The notes: generated by a model not told the origin, from the sequence alone. Counted from the stretch's first letter, positions 33,135-42,665 are shown. The stretch is 64,000 nucleotides of DNA from Planctomycetaceae bacterium (GCA_013823135.1 PNLP01000023.1:35121-99120); one strand, 5' to 3'. A program made the numbers and translations.

Positions 33135-33788
33135 TCATTCTTTCCCGAGAACCAGATCGACGACCCAGCACCCGCGAACGTGCGTCAGCGATTCGTCGCG
33201 GCAATGCGTGAGGACATCGGCGTGTTCGCAGCCAGCATCTTGAAGCGCATCCGCGAGAATCGGCATCGCGGAGAAATCACGAGACTCGTACATGTGCCGC
33301 GCCAGTGACACCGCGGTGTCAGTGCGCCACGCCGGATCGAACACGACGGGGCGAAACGGATTGCCGAAGATGTCGCGCAATAGATCGCAGTGCGCCCGCC
33401 GTTCCTCCGCAACGCCGTAACGCCACCTCCCGACGGCGACCGCAACTGATTCCGATGTCTCGAAGGTTAGCAACCTAGCCGCCAGCACCGCACGAACGAC
33501 CGCATCCTTAGCTCCATGAAGTGGATCGCTCCGGAGTTGTCGTAACTGGCTGACGGCGTCGCGAACCGCAGGGTGCGTGCGGCCGGGAGCCACCAGGGAG
33601 TGATCCACGTGTTCGTCGAGTTCCCGCAGGAGTTGAGAGAAGCCTTCGTCTGCCAGTAACGCACGAACACGGTCGATACAGGCGAGGTTGAAACGAACCC
33701 AGCGGGTGAGCATGTGCGGCCAACGCCCTCTGAGCATCCTCCGCATATGCAACCGAGAACCACACGTCAGCCATTCCGCTTCCGTCAT
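33135..33788 (-). CDS. Planctomycete-specific protein of unknown function
   Basis: 217 residues. Begins MTEAEWL and ends with RGCWVVDLVLGKE, with LLRDIFGNPFRPVVFDPAWR in the middle; from memory this sequence type is a multi-copy family in Gemmata-like genomes with no assigned function. The chain is soluble and mostly helical, without signal peptide or membrane segment. It lies 4 nt after the dehydratase gene, which reads in the same direction, so it is probably co-transcribed with it. Confidence 0.7.
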   Translation of the reverse strand: MTEAEWLTCGSRLHMRRMLRGRWPHMLTRWVRFNLACIDRVRALLADEGFSQLLRELDEHVDHSLVAPGRTHPAVRDAVSQLRQLRSDPLHGAKDAVVRAVLAARLLTFETSESVAVAVGRWRYGVAEERRAHCDLLRDIFGNPFRPVVFDPAWRTDTAVSLARHMYESRDFSAMPILADALQDAGCEHADVLTHCRDESLTHVRGCWVVDLVLGKE

Positions 33789-33792
33789 CGGC

Positions 33793-35748
33793 TTACCTCC
33801 CGGACAGCTTTGCCGCGATCATGTCGGGGTCGTAGACGCAGCCCCCCCAGACGCCGCCGCTCGCGTGTTGCAACGCCGCCCACAGTCGCGTGTCGGCTGG
33901 CAACGCGGGGTCAGCCTGTAAGTCGGGTCGCGGGCCGCGCTTCGCCAGTTCGGCAGTGCCCCACGCGACGCCGTGATCGGCGGTCGCGTCGCCGATCAGG
34001 TCGATGGTCCCTTCGAGCTTCGTGCGGTCGATGATGATCTGAACGCGGTCGCCGTCGCGGAGCTTGCCAATCGGGCCGCCCGCCAGCGCCTCCGGCGAAA
34101 CGTGACCGATGCACGCCCCCGTGCTCACACCACTGAAACGAGCGTCCGTAATCACCGCGACCTGCTTGCCCCACTTCAGATGCTTCAACGCCGACGTCAC
34201 CTGATACGTCTCCTCCATGCCCGAACCCAGCGGACCGCGGCAGCACAGCACTACGATGTCGCCAGGAACCACCTTCCGCTCGCCGTCGCCCTTGATCGCC
34301 GCAATCACCGCCTTCTCGGTGGTGAACACCTTCGCCGGGCCAACCTTCCGGTAGATGCCGTCGGCGTCCACAACCGACGGGTCGATCGCGGTGGACTTGA
34401 TGACACAACCATCCGGGGCGAGGTTCCCACGCGGGAACGTGATCGTGCTCGTCAGCCCGCGTGCCTTCGCCTGCGTCGGCGACATGATGACCGTGTCCGG
34501 ATCGACGCCGTCACGCGTCTTGAGCAACTCGCGGAGCTTAGTTCTGCGTTCGGACCGCGCCCACCAGTCGAGGACGTTGCCGAGTTTCTCGCCGCTGACG
34601 GTCAGCGCGTCCAGTTCGAGCAGACCGAGGGCGCGGAGGTGGAGCATCACTTCGGGAACGCCGCCCGCGAGGAACACGCGAATCGTCGGGTGGCCGATGG
34701 GGCCGTTCGGCAACGCATCGACGAGCCGCGGCACACTGCGGTTGAAGTGCGTCCAGTCGTCGATGGTGGGTCGCGTGATCCCGGCGTGGAAGGCGATGGC
34801 GGGGATGTGCAGCAGCAGGTTCGTGCTGCCACCGAACGCCGCGAACACCGCGAGCGCGTTCTTGAACGCCGCGTCGGTCAGGATGTGTTTCGTCGTGGTG
34901 CCGTTGTTCGACATGTTGAACAACGCGCGTGCCGAACGGCGTGCCATGTCCAACCAAATTGGCTGCCCCGACGGCGCGAGTGCCGAGTGCGGCAACGTCA
35001 GCCCGAGCGCCTCGCCGACAACCTGCGCTGTGGCCGCAGTTCCTAGAAACTGGCAACCGCCGCCCGGCGACGCACACGCATGGCAACCCGCTTCCGCGGC
35101 CTGTTCGAGTGTGATCTCGCCGTGGGCGTAGCGTGCGCCGATCGTCTGCACCTTGCCAGTGTCTTCTTCGCCCGTGTCGCCCGCAAGCATCACGCCGCCG
35201 GGCACCAGAATCGTCGGGTAATCATGTTGTGATGCCAATGCCATCATCATCGCCGGCAGTCCCTTGTCGCACGTCGCCACGCCCATCACGCCCGCCCGCG
35301 TGGGGTGCGATCGCATCAGCCGACGCATCACCTGCGAGGAATCGTTGCGGTACGGCAAGCTGTCGTACATGCCGGCGGTCCCCTGGGTGCGGCCGTCGCA
35401 CGGATCGGTGACGCTTCCCGCGAACGGAATGCACCGCAGTCGCTTGAACTCCTCCGCAGCGGCCTTCACGAGCAGCCCGACTTCCCAGTGACCCGAGTGG
35501 AACCCGAGCGCGATCGGTGTGCCGTCCTCGGCGCGGAGGCCGCCGTGCGTGCTGAGGATGGTGAACTCTTTGCCGCCGAGGAGCGCGGGGTTCCAGCCCA
35601 TGCCGACGTTCTGTGACCAGCCGAAGAGGTCGCCGCTGGGTGCGTGCCGCAACAGGTCGTCGGTGAGCGGCAACTTCCCCGTGGGGCCGGCCTTGGCGGT
35701 GATGAGTTCGTAAGCGTCGGCGGGTGTGTCGAGCACGTCGGAAGGCAT
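33793..35748 (-). CDS. yjhG: D-xylonate dehydratase (YjhG/YagF type, IlvD/Edd family)
   Basis: 651 residues, the length of E. coli YjhG/YagF rather than of IlvD. Seen: SGDLFGWSQNVGMGW, VTDPCDGRTQGTAGMYDSLP, GVATCDKGLPAMMMALAS and GCHACASPGGGCQFLGTAAT, which carry the Fe-S-ligating Cys residues of the family, and FGGSTNLLLHIPAI. Members dehydrate aldonic acids, here most likely D-xylonate to 2-keto-3-deoxy-D-xylonate. The diverging aldose epimerase gene supports a pentose-oxidation context. A dispersed hairpin occupies the divergent promoter gap. Confidence 0.88.
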   Translation of the reverse strand: MPSDVLDTPADAYELITAKAGPTGKLPLTDDLLRHAPSGDLFGWSQNVGMGWNPALLGGKEFTILSTHGGLRAEDGTPIALGFHSGHWEVGLLVKAAAEEFKRLRCIPFAGSVTDPCDGRTQGTAGMYDSLPYRNDSSQVMRRLMRSHPTRAGVMGVATCDKGLPAMMMALASQHDYPTILVPGGVMLAGDTGEEDTGKVQTIGARYAHGEITLEQAAEAGCHACASPGGGCQFLGTAATAQVVGEALGLTLPHSALAPSGQPIWLDMARRSARALFNMSNNGTTTKHILTDAAFKNALAVFAAFGGSTNLLLHIPAIAFHAGITRPTIDDWTHFNRSVPRLVDALPNGPIGHPTIRVFLAGGVPEVMLHLRALGLLELDALTVSGEKLGNVLDWWARSERRTKLRELLKTRDGVDPDTVIMSPTQAKARGLTSTITFPRGNLAPDGCVIKSTAIDPSVVDADGIYRKVGPAKVFTTEKAVIAAIKGDGERKVVPGDIVVLCCRGPLGSGMEETYQVTSALKHLKWGKQVAVITDARFSGVSTGACIGHVSPEALAGGPIGKLRDGDRVQIIIDRTKLEGTIDLIGDATADHGVAWGTAELAKRGPRPDLQADPALPADTRLWAALQHASGGVWGGCVYDPDMIAAKLSGR

Positions 35749-35760
35749 GAGAGTTCTCTT

Positions 35761-35839
35761 GGCGAGCGGGGCGGCGTAAGCCCCCCGAGGTTTTTGTCAT
35801 TGTGTTCAGACTCGGGGGGCTTACGCCGCCCCGCTCGCC
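35761..35839. repeat. GGCGAGCGGGG-family hairpin between divergent genes
   Basis: Arms GGCGAGCGGGGCGGCGTAAG and its exact complement are separated by about 20 nt of loop. This copy lies between divergent gene starts, where a terminator would not be expected, so the element is better seen as a dispersed repeat. Confidence 0.65.
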
Positions 35840-35895
35840 TTAGATTACACGACGGAATACCATGTCCCCACCCCTTCTCGCAGGAGTCTCGCCAC

Positions 35896-37074
35896 ATGCG
35901 CTGCCTACTCTCCACGTTCGTTCTCACGCTCGCGGTCGCCACGGTCGCGAACGCACAGCCCGCCAAACTCGGTCCCGCGTTCGAGCAGGAACCCTACGGC
36001 AAACTCCCCGGCACCAAGGACAAGAACGGCAAGGAAGTCGCCGGGCCGACGGTCACACTGTTCACGCTCGTCAACAAGAACAACGTCGTGCTGAAGTGCA
36101 TCGAATACGGTGCGATCATCACCGAGATTCGCGTGCCCGATAAGGATGGCAAGGTCGCCGACGTGGTGCTCGGTTTCGACAAACTCGAAGACTACCTGAA
36201 GGGCCACCCGTACTTCGGCACGAACGCAGGCCGGTGTGCGAACCGCATCGCCAACGCCAAGTTCACGCTCGACGGCAAGGAATACACGATCACGAAGCCG
36301 GGCGAAAAGGACGCGCACACCCTGCACGGCGGCAAGAATGGCTTCGACAAGAAACTGTGGAAGGGCGAGCCGTTCCTGGGTGCCACCGGTCCTGGCGTGA
36401 AGTTCAGCTACACCAGCGCCGACGGCGAAGAAGGCTACCCCGGCAGGCTAACCGTTTCTGTGACGTACACACTCACCGACAGCAACGAACTTGTGGTCGA
36501 TTATCGCGCGACCACAGACAAGCCGACGATCTGCAACCTGGCGCATCACAGCTACTTCAACCTTGCCGGGCACAACAGCGGCGACATCAAGGATCAGGAA
36601 GCGGAGTTCGCCGCGAAGAACTACACCCCCGGCGACGACACGCTCATCCCCACGGGCAAGATCGCACCCGTGGCCGACACCGTCTTCGACTTCACGAAGA
36701 AGAAGGCGATGGGGAAGGATCTCGAAAAAGCTGGCGGCAAGCCGATCGGCTTCGACCTGAACTACGTGCTCGACAAGGGGAACACCGATCGCCCCGAGTT
36801 CGCGGCACGGGTCACCGATCCGAAATCGGGCCGCACGCTGGAAGTGTTCACGACGGAGCCGGGCTTGCAGTTCTACACGGGCAACTTCCTCGACGGCAGC
36901 AACACGGGCAAGGGCGGCACGGTGTACAAGCAGTACACGGGCTTCTGCCTGGAACCGCAGAAATTCCCCGACTCGGTGAACAAGCCCGAGTGGAAGGACA
37001 AGTCAAACGTGGTGCTGAAACCGGGCGAGACTTACCGGCAGACCACCATCTACAAGTTTGGCGTTGTGAAGTAA
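35896..37074 (+). CDS. galM: Secreted aldose 1-epimerase (galactose mutarotase family)
   Basis: 392 residues from the ATG at 35896, with CAGGAG upstream and a clean signal peptide (LLSTFVLTLAVATVANA). It interconverts alpha and beta anomers of aldoses. Motifs: FGTNAGRCANRIANAKFTL, HTLHGGKNGFDKKLW (His), NLAHHSYFNLAGH with the catalytic His, and GFCLEPQKFPDSVN with the catalytic Glu. Export suggests action on extracellular or periplasmic sugars. It diverges from the xylonate dehydratase. Confidence 0.92.
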   Translation: MRCLLSTFVLTLAVATVANAQPAKLGPAFEQEPYGKLPGTKDKNGKEVAGPTVTLFTLVNKNNVVLKCIEYGAIITEIRVPDKDGKVADVVLGFDKLEDYLKGHPYFGTNAGRCANRIANAKFTLDGKEYTITKPGEKDAHTLHGGKNGFDKKLWKGEPFLGATGPGVKFSYTSADGEEGYPGRLTVSVTYTLTDSNELVVDYRATTDKPTICNLAHHSYFNLAGHNSGDIKDQEAEFAAKNYTPGDDTLIPTGKIAPVADTVFDFTKKKAMGKDLEKAGGKPIGFDLNYVLDKGNTDRPEFAARVTDPKSGRTLEVFTTEPGLQFYTGNFLDGSNTGKGGTVYKQYTGFCLEPQKFPDSVNKPEWKDKSNVVLKPGETYRQTTIYKFGVVK

Positions 37075-37126
37075 CAATGATGGTTTTCACTCTCCTTGCG
37101 GGAGAGGGTAGTTCGCGAAGCCAACC

Positions 37127-37175
37127 GGGTGAGGGACGAAACCTTGAACAGTTGTTAAGGTTTCGCCCGTCACCC
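37127..37175. repeat. Imperfect inverted repeat after galM
   Basis: GGGTGAGGGACGAAACCTT pairs with a copy ending at 37175 (17 of 19 bases), 12 nt apart. It follows the epimerase stop and could act as a terminator hairpin. Confidence 0.45.
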
Positions 37176-37376
37176 ACAACTTGCAAAGCCTCGTTCCGAC
37201 TTCTCCACGAAGTTGGGGCGCGGTGGAAGTAGTTGCACTTCTCATCTACTCCCCTGATTGGGGCAATTCGCCAACATCTCAAACGGCCAAATCGCCTGAG
37301 CTTTAAGCCGTTGACCGTCCCGGAGTATAATACCTTGCCCTTTGAGTGCGTTCTCGACTTCTGGTGGAGCCGTTGC

Positions 37377-38258
37377 ATGTACACATCAACCCCTTACGCA
37401 TTGCTTGGCGTGCTTCTTTCGGCTGTGTTGTTCGGCACCCCTCGCCCGGTCCAGGCAGTTGAAACGGCTCCCGCTCCGCGTGCGGTCGTCGGTTTCCTTG
37501 TCGAGAAACACAAGGACATCGCCTACCGCAACGGAATGGGGGCGGACAAGGAACGGCACCTGCTCGATGTGTACGTTCCCAAGGGCAAAAAAGACTTCCC
37601 GGTCGTGCTGTTCGTTCACGGCGGGGCTTGGAAGTGGGGAGACAAGTCGCTGTACGCGGGGATCGGCGAGTCGTTCGCGGCCCGTGGCATCGGCATGGTC
37701 ATCTGCAACTACCGGCTCTCACCCAAGGTGCAGCACCCGGCCCACATCGAGGACGTGGCCACGGCGTTCGCGTGGACGCACGACAACATAGCGAAATATG
37801 GCGGCAACCCGAACGATCTATTCGTGTGCGGGCACTCGGCCGGCGGGCACTTGGTCTCGCTGCTGGCAACCGACCCGTCGTATCTGAAGTCGGTCAAGAA
37901 GTCGCCAACCGACATCAAGGGCGTCATCTCGATCAGCGGCGTGTACAAGATTTACCACACCGAAAAAGTGTTCCTGGAGCCGTTCGGGAAGGACGAGACA
38001 ATCTGCCTGAAGGCGTCGCCACTGACCCATGCAGCGGGGAAACACCCGCCGTTCCTGATCGCCTACGCGGACATGGATTACGAGCACCTCGACGTGATGG
38101 CGAAGGACATGGACGCGGCGCTAAAGAAGGCCGCGAACCCGTGCGACTTACTGATCTGCAAAGACCGCAGCCACATCAGCATCATCATTAACCTCGTGCA
38201 AGGCGATGACCCGCTCCACAAAACCATCTGCGAGTTCGTGTCGAAGCACATGAAGTGA
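37377..38258 (+). CDS. Secreted alpha/beta-hydrolase, BD-FAE/lipase type
   Basis: 293 residues from the ATG at 37377 with GGTGGAG upstream; signal peptide YALLGVLLSAVLFGTP. The HGGAW oxyanion motif (VVLFVHGGAWKWGD), GHSAGGHL nucleophile elbow and RSHISI late His place it in the esterase/lipase family close to BD-FAE. Substrate unknown; plant-polymer esters are possible given the sugar genes nearby. A TATAAT hexamer at 37326-37331 is the best -10 candidate. Confidence 0.85.
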   Translation: MYTSTPYALLGVLLSAVLFGTPRPVQAVETAPAPRAVVGFLVEKHKDIAYRNGMGADKERHLLDVYVPKGKKDFPVVLFVHGGAWKWGDKSLYAGIGESFAARGIGMVICNYRLSPKVQHPAHIEDVATAFAWTHDNIAKYGGNPNDLFVCGHSAGGHLVSLLATDPSYLKSVKKSPTDIKGVISISGVYKIYHTEKVFLEPFGKDETICLKASPLTHAAGKHPPFLIAYADMDYEHLDVMAKDMDAALKKAANPCDLLICKDRSHISIIINLVQGDDPLHKTICEFVSKHMK

Positions 38259-38265
38259 CGTTTGT

Positions 38266-38356
38266 GGGTCGTTGTGGGTTAGTTGTGGGAAGTCGGCGGT
38301 GGGTTGTTCCGACTGCCCCAACGGCCGACCGACAACAACCAACCCACAGCAACCCT
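38266..38356. repeat. GT-rich inverted repeat
   Basis: GGGTCGTTGTGGGTTAGTTG pairs imperfectly with the AC-rich strand ending about 38356. A related pair lies at 63674-63805, so this is a second dispersed repeat family, also located just after a gene end. Confidence 0.5.
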
Positions 38357-38435
38357 CAAACTCACAACGCCCCCCATCCAGCCGACAATCCCCCCTCGCG
38401 CTACCCGACTTGACGGGTTGCGTTAGAATGAAGAA

Positions 38436-39869
38436 ATGAAACCCACCGAAAATATCTCTGCCGGGAATCCGGCCGAGCCAACGCTCACCTTCTGGGGTGC
38501 TGCTGGCGGCGTCACCGGCTCGATGCACCTCGTCGAAGTCGGCAACCACAAAATCCTTCTGGATTGCGGGTTACACCAGGGTCGCCGCGAGGAAGCCCGG
38601 GAACGCAACGGTCGCTTTCCGTTCCACCCGCACCAGATCGACGCGGTCATTCTCAGCCACGCCCACATCGACCACTGCGGGAACCTGCCGACACTCGTGC
38701 GGCAAGGTTTCAGCGGTCCGGTGTATTGCACACCACCGACACGCGACCTGCTCCGCGTGATGCTCTCCGACTCGGCCAAGATTCAGGAAGAAGACGCCGC
38801 TCACATCAACATCGCCCGAAACTACGCCGAGCCGTTCGTGCAGCCGCTTTACCATCACTCTGATGTGGAAAAGGCGTTCAGTCAGGTGGTTCAGGTTCCA
38901 TACGGCAAGGAGTCCAGCGTTACCAAGAGCGCCCGGTTCCGCTTCATCGAAGCCGGGCACATCCTGGGTTCCGCGATGGTTCACATGACCGTTGCCGGCC
39001 CGGATCGCGACCGCACCCTCTCGTTCAGCGGCGACATGGGCCGTCGCGGCTTGCCGATCCTGAAGCCGACCGGCGACATCCCGCCCGCCGACGTGCTGGT
39101 CTGCGAGAGCACCTACGGCAACCGACTCCACCGCTCCTTCACCGAAACCGTGGACAAGCTCTATGCCGCGATTCGCCAAACGGTCGAGAAGGAAGGGAAG
39201 ATCCTGATCCCGGCGTTCAGCCTGGGTCGCACGCAACTCATCATTCACGTCTTACAGCAGGGCTTGCGAGCAAAGAGGATTCCGAACATCCCGATCTATG
39301 TCGATAGCCCGCTGGCGTCGGAAGTCGCGGAAGTTTACCGTGCGCACCCGAACAGCCTGTCGCCCGAGATTTCACAGGCACTCAAGGAGGGGCACGGGCT
39401 TCTTGGTGGCGATGGCGTGAACTACGTCCGCGACTTCGAGGAAAGCACGCGGCTCGCCTCGCGACCGGGGCCAGCGGTTATCATTGCCTCAAGCGGCATG
39501 TGCGACGCGGGCCGCATTCAGCAGCACTTGAAGCAACTCGTCGACGACCCGCGTTGCACGATCATCCTCGTGAGTTATCAGGCTTCGGGGACCGTGGGTC
39601 GCAAGCTGTTGGAGCCGAAACCGACGGTGCGGTTCCAGGGCCGCGACTGGAACAAGTGGCTCGACGTGGTGCATCTCGACGGCTTCAGCGGTCACGCGGA
39701 CAAGGAAGACTTCATCGCGTATCTGAAGCCGGTTGTGGGGAAGATCGGCAAGGTGCGGTTGATTCACGGGGAACGCGAGCAGGCCGAGGCGCTGGCGATT
39801 ATGCTTCGCGGCATGGGCTTCGACGACGTGGCCGTGCCCGCTCCCGGCGACCGCGTGGTGCTGGGGTGA
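38436..39869 (+). CDS. MBL-fold/beta-CASP RNA-processing-like exonuclease
   Basis: 477 residues of the metallo-beta-lactamase beta-CASP group (YSH1/CPSF73-like). Motifs: TFWGAAGGVTGSMHLVEVG, LLDCGLHQGRREE, SHAHIDHCGNLP (zinc ligands), EAGHILGSAM, SFSGDMGRRG and VFS-like IASSGMCDAGRIQQHL, with the downstream DGFSGHADKEDF His. Predicted soluble zinc-dependent nuclease acting on RNA. It lies 21 nt before the TIGR02996 gene on the same strand. Confidence 0.88.
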   Translation: MKPTENISAGNPAEPTLTFWGAAGGVTGSMHLVEVGNHKILLDCGLHQGRREEARERNGRFPFHPHQIDAVILSHAHIDHCGNLPTLVRQGFSGPVYCTPPTRDLLRVMLSDSAKIQEEDAAHINIARNYAEPFVQPLYHHSDVEKAFSQVVQVPYGKESSVTKSARFRFIEAGHILGSAMVHMTVAGPDRDRTLSFSGDMGRRGLPILKPTGDIPPADVLVCESTYGNRLHRSFTETVDKLYAAIRQTVEKEGKILIPAFSLGRTQLIIHVLQQGLRAKRIPNIPIYVDSPLASEVAEVYRAHPNSLSPEISQALKEGHGLLGGDGVNYVRDFEESTRLASRPGPAVIIASSGMCDAGRIQQHLKQLVDDPRCTIILVSYQASGTVGRKLLEPKPTVRFQGRDWNKWLDVVHLDGFSGHADKEDFIAYLKPVVGKIGKVRLIHGEREQAEALAIMLRGMGFDDVAVPAPGDRVVLG

Positions 39870-39890
39870 AAACGGCCGGGTGAACCGCCC

Positions 39891-40784
39891 ATGTCCACCG
39901 AAGAATTGCTGCATCAGGCGATCGCGGACCAGCCCGAGGAAGACACTCCGCGGCTCGCGTTCGCCGATTGGCTCGATGAACTCGGTGGTGAAGCCAACAG
40001 CACGCGCGCCGAGTTCATCCGTTTACAGGTGATGCTGTACCGGGCGAACGTCGAGATGCCCGAGACGAAAGCCGCTCGCCAACGTGCCGCGGACTTGCTC
40101 GAACGCTACCGCACGGCGTGGGGATTCCCGACGGGGCAGCTTCAATCGCGATGCGTCATCCGCCGCGGGTTCGTGGATGAGCTAATCGTTAGTGACAGGT
40201 GGGCCGCCAGGACGCTGGCCTTCCTGCCTCGTCATCCCATCACGCACATTCGCCTGGAAGGATTCAGCCCCGACACGTTCGAGGTGTTCGAGATCTTCGG
40301 ATTGCTGGAAGTGCCCGCGTTCCGGAAGGTTCGTTCCCTGGAAGTCAAAACCGAACAGTGGATTGATGAACTTATCGGGCGACTGATTCGCCTCGGTCAC
40401 TTCCCGTACCTCGAATCGCTCTCGCTCATCAGCACGGGAATCACGCCGAACGCGGTTGTGGATATCGCCAGGTGTCCGCGTTTGGCGAGACTCCGCACGC
40501 TTCGGGTCAGCTTTGTCGGAGGGTACTGGATGGACCCGCAACACCACATGCTTCGCGGTGTGCGTGATGAGGGTGCCGTGGCACTGGCCACGTCTCCGCA
40601 TCTGCTCGAACTGCGTGAATTGTCGTTGCGGGGTGCCGCGATTGGTCCCGTGGGTGCCCGAGCTCTCGTGGAATCCCCGAACCTGATGAACCTCGAACGG
40701 CTAATCCTGACCGGCAATCCCTACCTCGACAAGGACGCTCAACACGCCCTCCGGCAGCGTTTCGGCAACCGCGTCTTCCTGTGA
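39891..40784 (+). CDS. TIGR02996 domain and leucine-rich-repeat-like protein
   Basis: 297 residues. The first 45 residues (EELLHQAIADQPEEDTPRLA then FADWLDELG) are the TIGR02996 repeat-companion domain found almost only in planctomycetes and myxobacteria, usually in front of leucine-rich repeats. The C-terminal part (PHLLELRELSLRGAAIGPVG, SPNLMNLERLILTGNPYLDK) shows leucine-rich repeats. No enzymatic motif; probably protein interaction. Spacing suggests co-transcription with the preceding nuclease gene. Confidence 0.88.
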   Translation: MSTEELLHQAIADQPEEDTPRLAFADWLDELGGEANSTRAEFIRLQVMLYRANVEMPETKAARQRAADLLERYRTAWGFPTGQLQSRCVIRRGFVDELIVSDRWAARTLAFLPRHPITHIRLEGFSPDTFEVFEIFGLLEVPAFRKVRSLEVKTEQWIDELIGRLIRLGHFPYLESLSLISTGITPNAVVDIARCPRLARLRTLRVSFVGGYWMDPQHHMLRGVRDEGAVALATSPHLLELRELSLRGAAIGPVGARALVESPNLMNLERLILTGNPYLDKDAQHALRQRFGNRVFL

Positions 40785-40883
40785 CATGTTCGTGAGCTCA
40801 CGCACATCCCGCCCCGTCTCGCCCGCAATTTCGCTCAATCTTCTCCCAACTCGCTTGCACGATTGCCAATCGTTGCGCACACC

Positions 40884-40911
40884 TTGTGTATGGACAATTG
40901 TTCACTATAAC
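40884..40911 (+). promoter_or_regulatory. SOS-like promoter of dinB
   Basis: TTGTGT (40884-40889) and TATAAC (40906-40911) with a 16-nt spacer. Inside the spacer lies GGACAATTGTTC (40892-40903), one base from the GAAC-N4-GTTC LexA box type. Start GTG at 40929 with GCGGGAG upstream. It predicts damage induction of the polymerase gene; the LexA box type of this organism is unknown. Confidence 0.5.
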
Positions 40912-40928
40912 TCAGCGGGAGTCAAGAC

Positions 40929-42173
40929 GTGCCACTCCGTTACCTGTTCCTCGACATGAACGCCTTCTTTGCTTCAGTCGAACAGCAGTACAAGCCCGAA
41001 CTGCGCGGCAAGCCCGTCGCCGTGATCCCCACCGATGCCGAATCGACCGCGTGCATCGCAGCGAGTTACGAGGCCAAGGCGTTCGGCATCAAGACCGGAA
41101 CGCCTGTGTGGGAAGCCCGGAAACTCTGTCGCGGACTTATTTGCGTTGTGGCCGACCACAAGCGTTACGTCATCATGCACAACCGCATCCTCGACGCACT
41201 CGGGTCGGTTCTTCCGATTGATCGTGTCATGTCCATCGACGAGATGTCATGTCGGTTGATGGGCGACGACCGCAAAACGGAGAACGCCATCGCGATCGGC
41301 TACCAGATCAAGAAAGCCATTTACGAGCGTGCTGGCGACCACATGCGTTGCTCCATCGGCATCGGGCCGAACACGATGCTCGCGAAGATGGCCGCCGACA
41401 TGAAGAAGCCGAACGGGCTCACGGTGCTCACCGACGCGGACATTCCGAGTGCGCTCCACCAGTTGAAGCTGGAAGACTTCCCGGGGATCGGCCCGCGAAT
41501 GGCGCGACGGCTCAACCTCTACGGCGTGTTCGCGGTGCAGCAGTTGTGTGCGTTGCCCGTGAAGTCGCTCTCGGAAGTGTGGGGGAGCAAGGTGCTGGGC
41601 GGGCGCTGGTTCCGGTTGCTGCGAGGCGAGGACGTGATCGATCCACCCAGTCGCCGACAAACGGTGAGTCATTCGCACGTGCTCCCGCCAGATCTGCGCA
41701 CCGACGCGGGTTCCTACGGCATCCTCGTTCGGCTGGCACACAAGGCCGCGGCCCGTTTGCGAAAGATCAACTACTGGACGGGCGGCGTGAGTATCGGCGT
41801 GAGCTTTCAGGACGATCCCCATTCGGGTGGCTGGCACAGTGGCGGTTGGGACGCGGGTTGCCGGGTGCCACACTGCCAGGACACGCCGACGGTTCTTCTC
41901 GCGGTGGCGAAACTGTGGAAGGATCGGCCGCCGAATCGGGTGCCGTTCAAGGTAGGCGTCGTGCTGTCGGACTTGCGACCCGCCAAAAGCGCAACACCGT
42001 CGCTGTTCGAGGCCGACCGCAAAGCAGCAGAAGTGTCAAAGGCGATGGACGAGGTGAACGCGGAGTTCGGCGCGAGCGTGATTCACTTTGGTGCGATGCA
42101 CGGACTCGAACACGCAGCCCCGACGCGGATCGCGTTCACGCAGATCCCGGACTTCGACCGCCGCGTGAGTTGA
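40929..42173 (+). CDS. dinB: DNA polymerase IV-like Y-family polymerase
   Basis: 414 residues from a GTG at 40929. Translesion polymerase of the DinB type. Seen: YLFLDMNAFFASVEQQYKPE with metal ligand Asp9, AYE-like SYEAKAFGIKTG, SIDEMSCRL with the catalytic Asp-Glu, CSIGIGPNTMLAKMAADMKK, DFPGIGPRMARRL helix-hairpin-helix, and a C-terminal little-finger region. No beta-clamp-binding QLSLF-type motif was recognised at the end. A candidate LexA-like site lies in its promoter. Confidence 0.92.
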   Translation: MPLRYLFLDMNAFFASVEQQYKPELRGKPVAVIPTDAESTACIAASYEAKAFGIKTGTPVWEARKLCRGLICVVADHKRYVIMHNRILDALGSVLPIDRVMSIDEMSCRLMGDDRKTENAIAIGYQIKKAIYERAGDHMRCSIGIGPNTMLAKMAADMKKPNGLTVLTDADIPSALHQLKLEDFPGIGPRMARRLNLYGVFAVQQLCALPVKSLSEVWGSKVLGGRWFRLLRGEDVIDPPSRRQTVSHSHVLPPDLRTDAGSYGILVRLAHKAAARLRKINYWTGGVSIGVSFQDDPHSGGWHSGGWDAGCRVPHCQDTPTVLLAVAKLWKDRPPNRVPFKVGVVLSDLRPAKSATPSLFEADRKAAEVSKAMDEVNAEFGASVIHFGAMHGLEHAAPTRIAFTQIPDFDRRVS

Positions 42174-42200
42174 GTTGCGACGAAATCCGGAGACGACAGT

Positions 42201-42665
42201 TCAGCCGGCATCCGCCGGCGTTTGTGTTGGTGGAGTTGAAGGAGGCAACAAGCCCCGGCGTTCCGGGAGTAAGAACTGTTCGATATCGAGATCGCCTCGT
42301 CTTGCAGCTTGGTAAGCTCCAACCCACGGCGAAGCTAATCCGATCCCGAACGCTGCGTAGACAACTCCACACCCGACCAGGAAAGCGACCAACTCGGGCC
42401 GCCCTTCCACAGCTGGAGAGACCAGCCCGAAGATCACCACGAGCAGCACGCCAGCAAACCCCAACACGGCAACGAGCCACCGCGCCCACTCGGCTCCATC
42501 CCAGATGCGCCATAGCAGCCAGCCGGTCAGCAGCACACGAGAGATATGACTGGCTTCGAACCGGTGAGCCCAGATGCTGAAACCGACCACGGCCAGCTCG
42601 GACAGAGCAGCGAATACGATGAGAACGATGAGTACCCACTTACCCAGTCGAGCGTTGCGGTTCAT
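42201..42665 (-). CDS. Small four-helix membrane protein, unknown function
   Basis: 154 residues with hydrophobic stretches at about 8-30, 40-50, 62-80 and 90-112 (WVLIVLIVFAALSELAVVGF, WLVAVLGFAGVLLVVIFGLV, ELVAFLVGCGVVYAAFGIGL) and a Pro-rich cytosolic-type tail. GGCGGAAG precedes the ATG. No family recognised. It converges on the dinB gene, 27 nt from its stop. Confidence 0.65.
   Translation of the reverse strand: MNRNARLGKWVLIVLIVFAALSELAVVGFSIWAHRFEASHISRVLLTGWLLWRIWDGAEWARWLVAVLGFAGVLLVVIFGLVSPAVEGRPELVAFLVGCGVVYAAFGIGLASPWVGAYQAARRGDLDIEQFLLPERRGLLPPSTPPTQTPADAG

Noticed and set aside
37311..37331. TTGACC and TATAAT upstream of the esterase as a sigma-70 promoter
   Set aside because: Only 9 nt separate them; the TATAAT may still be a -10 with another -35.
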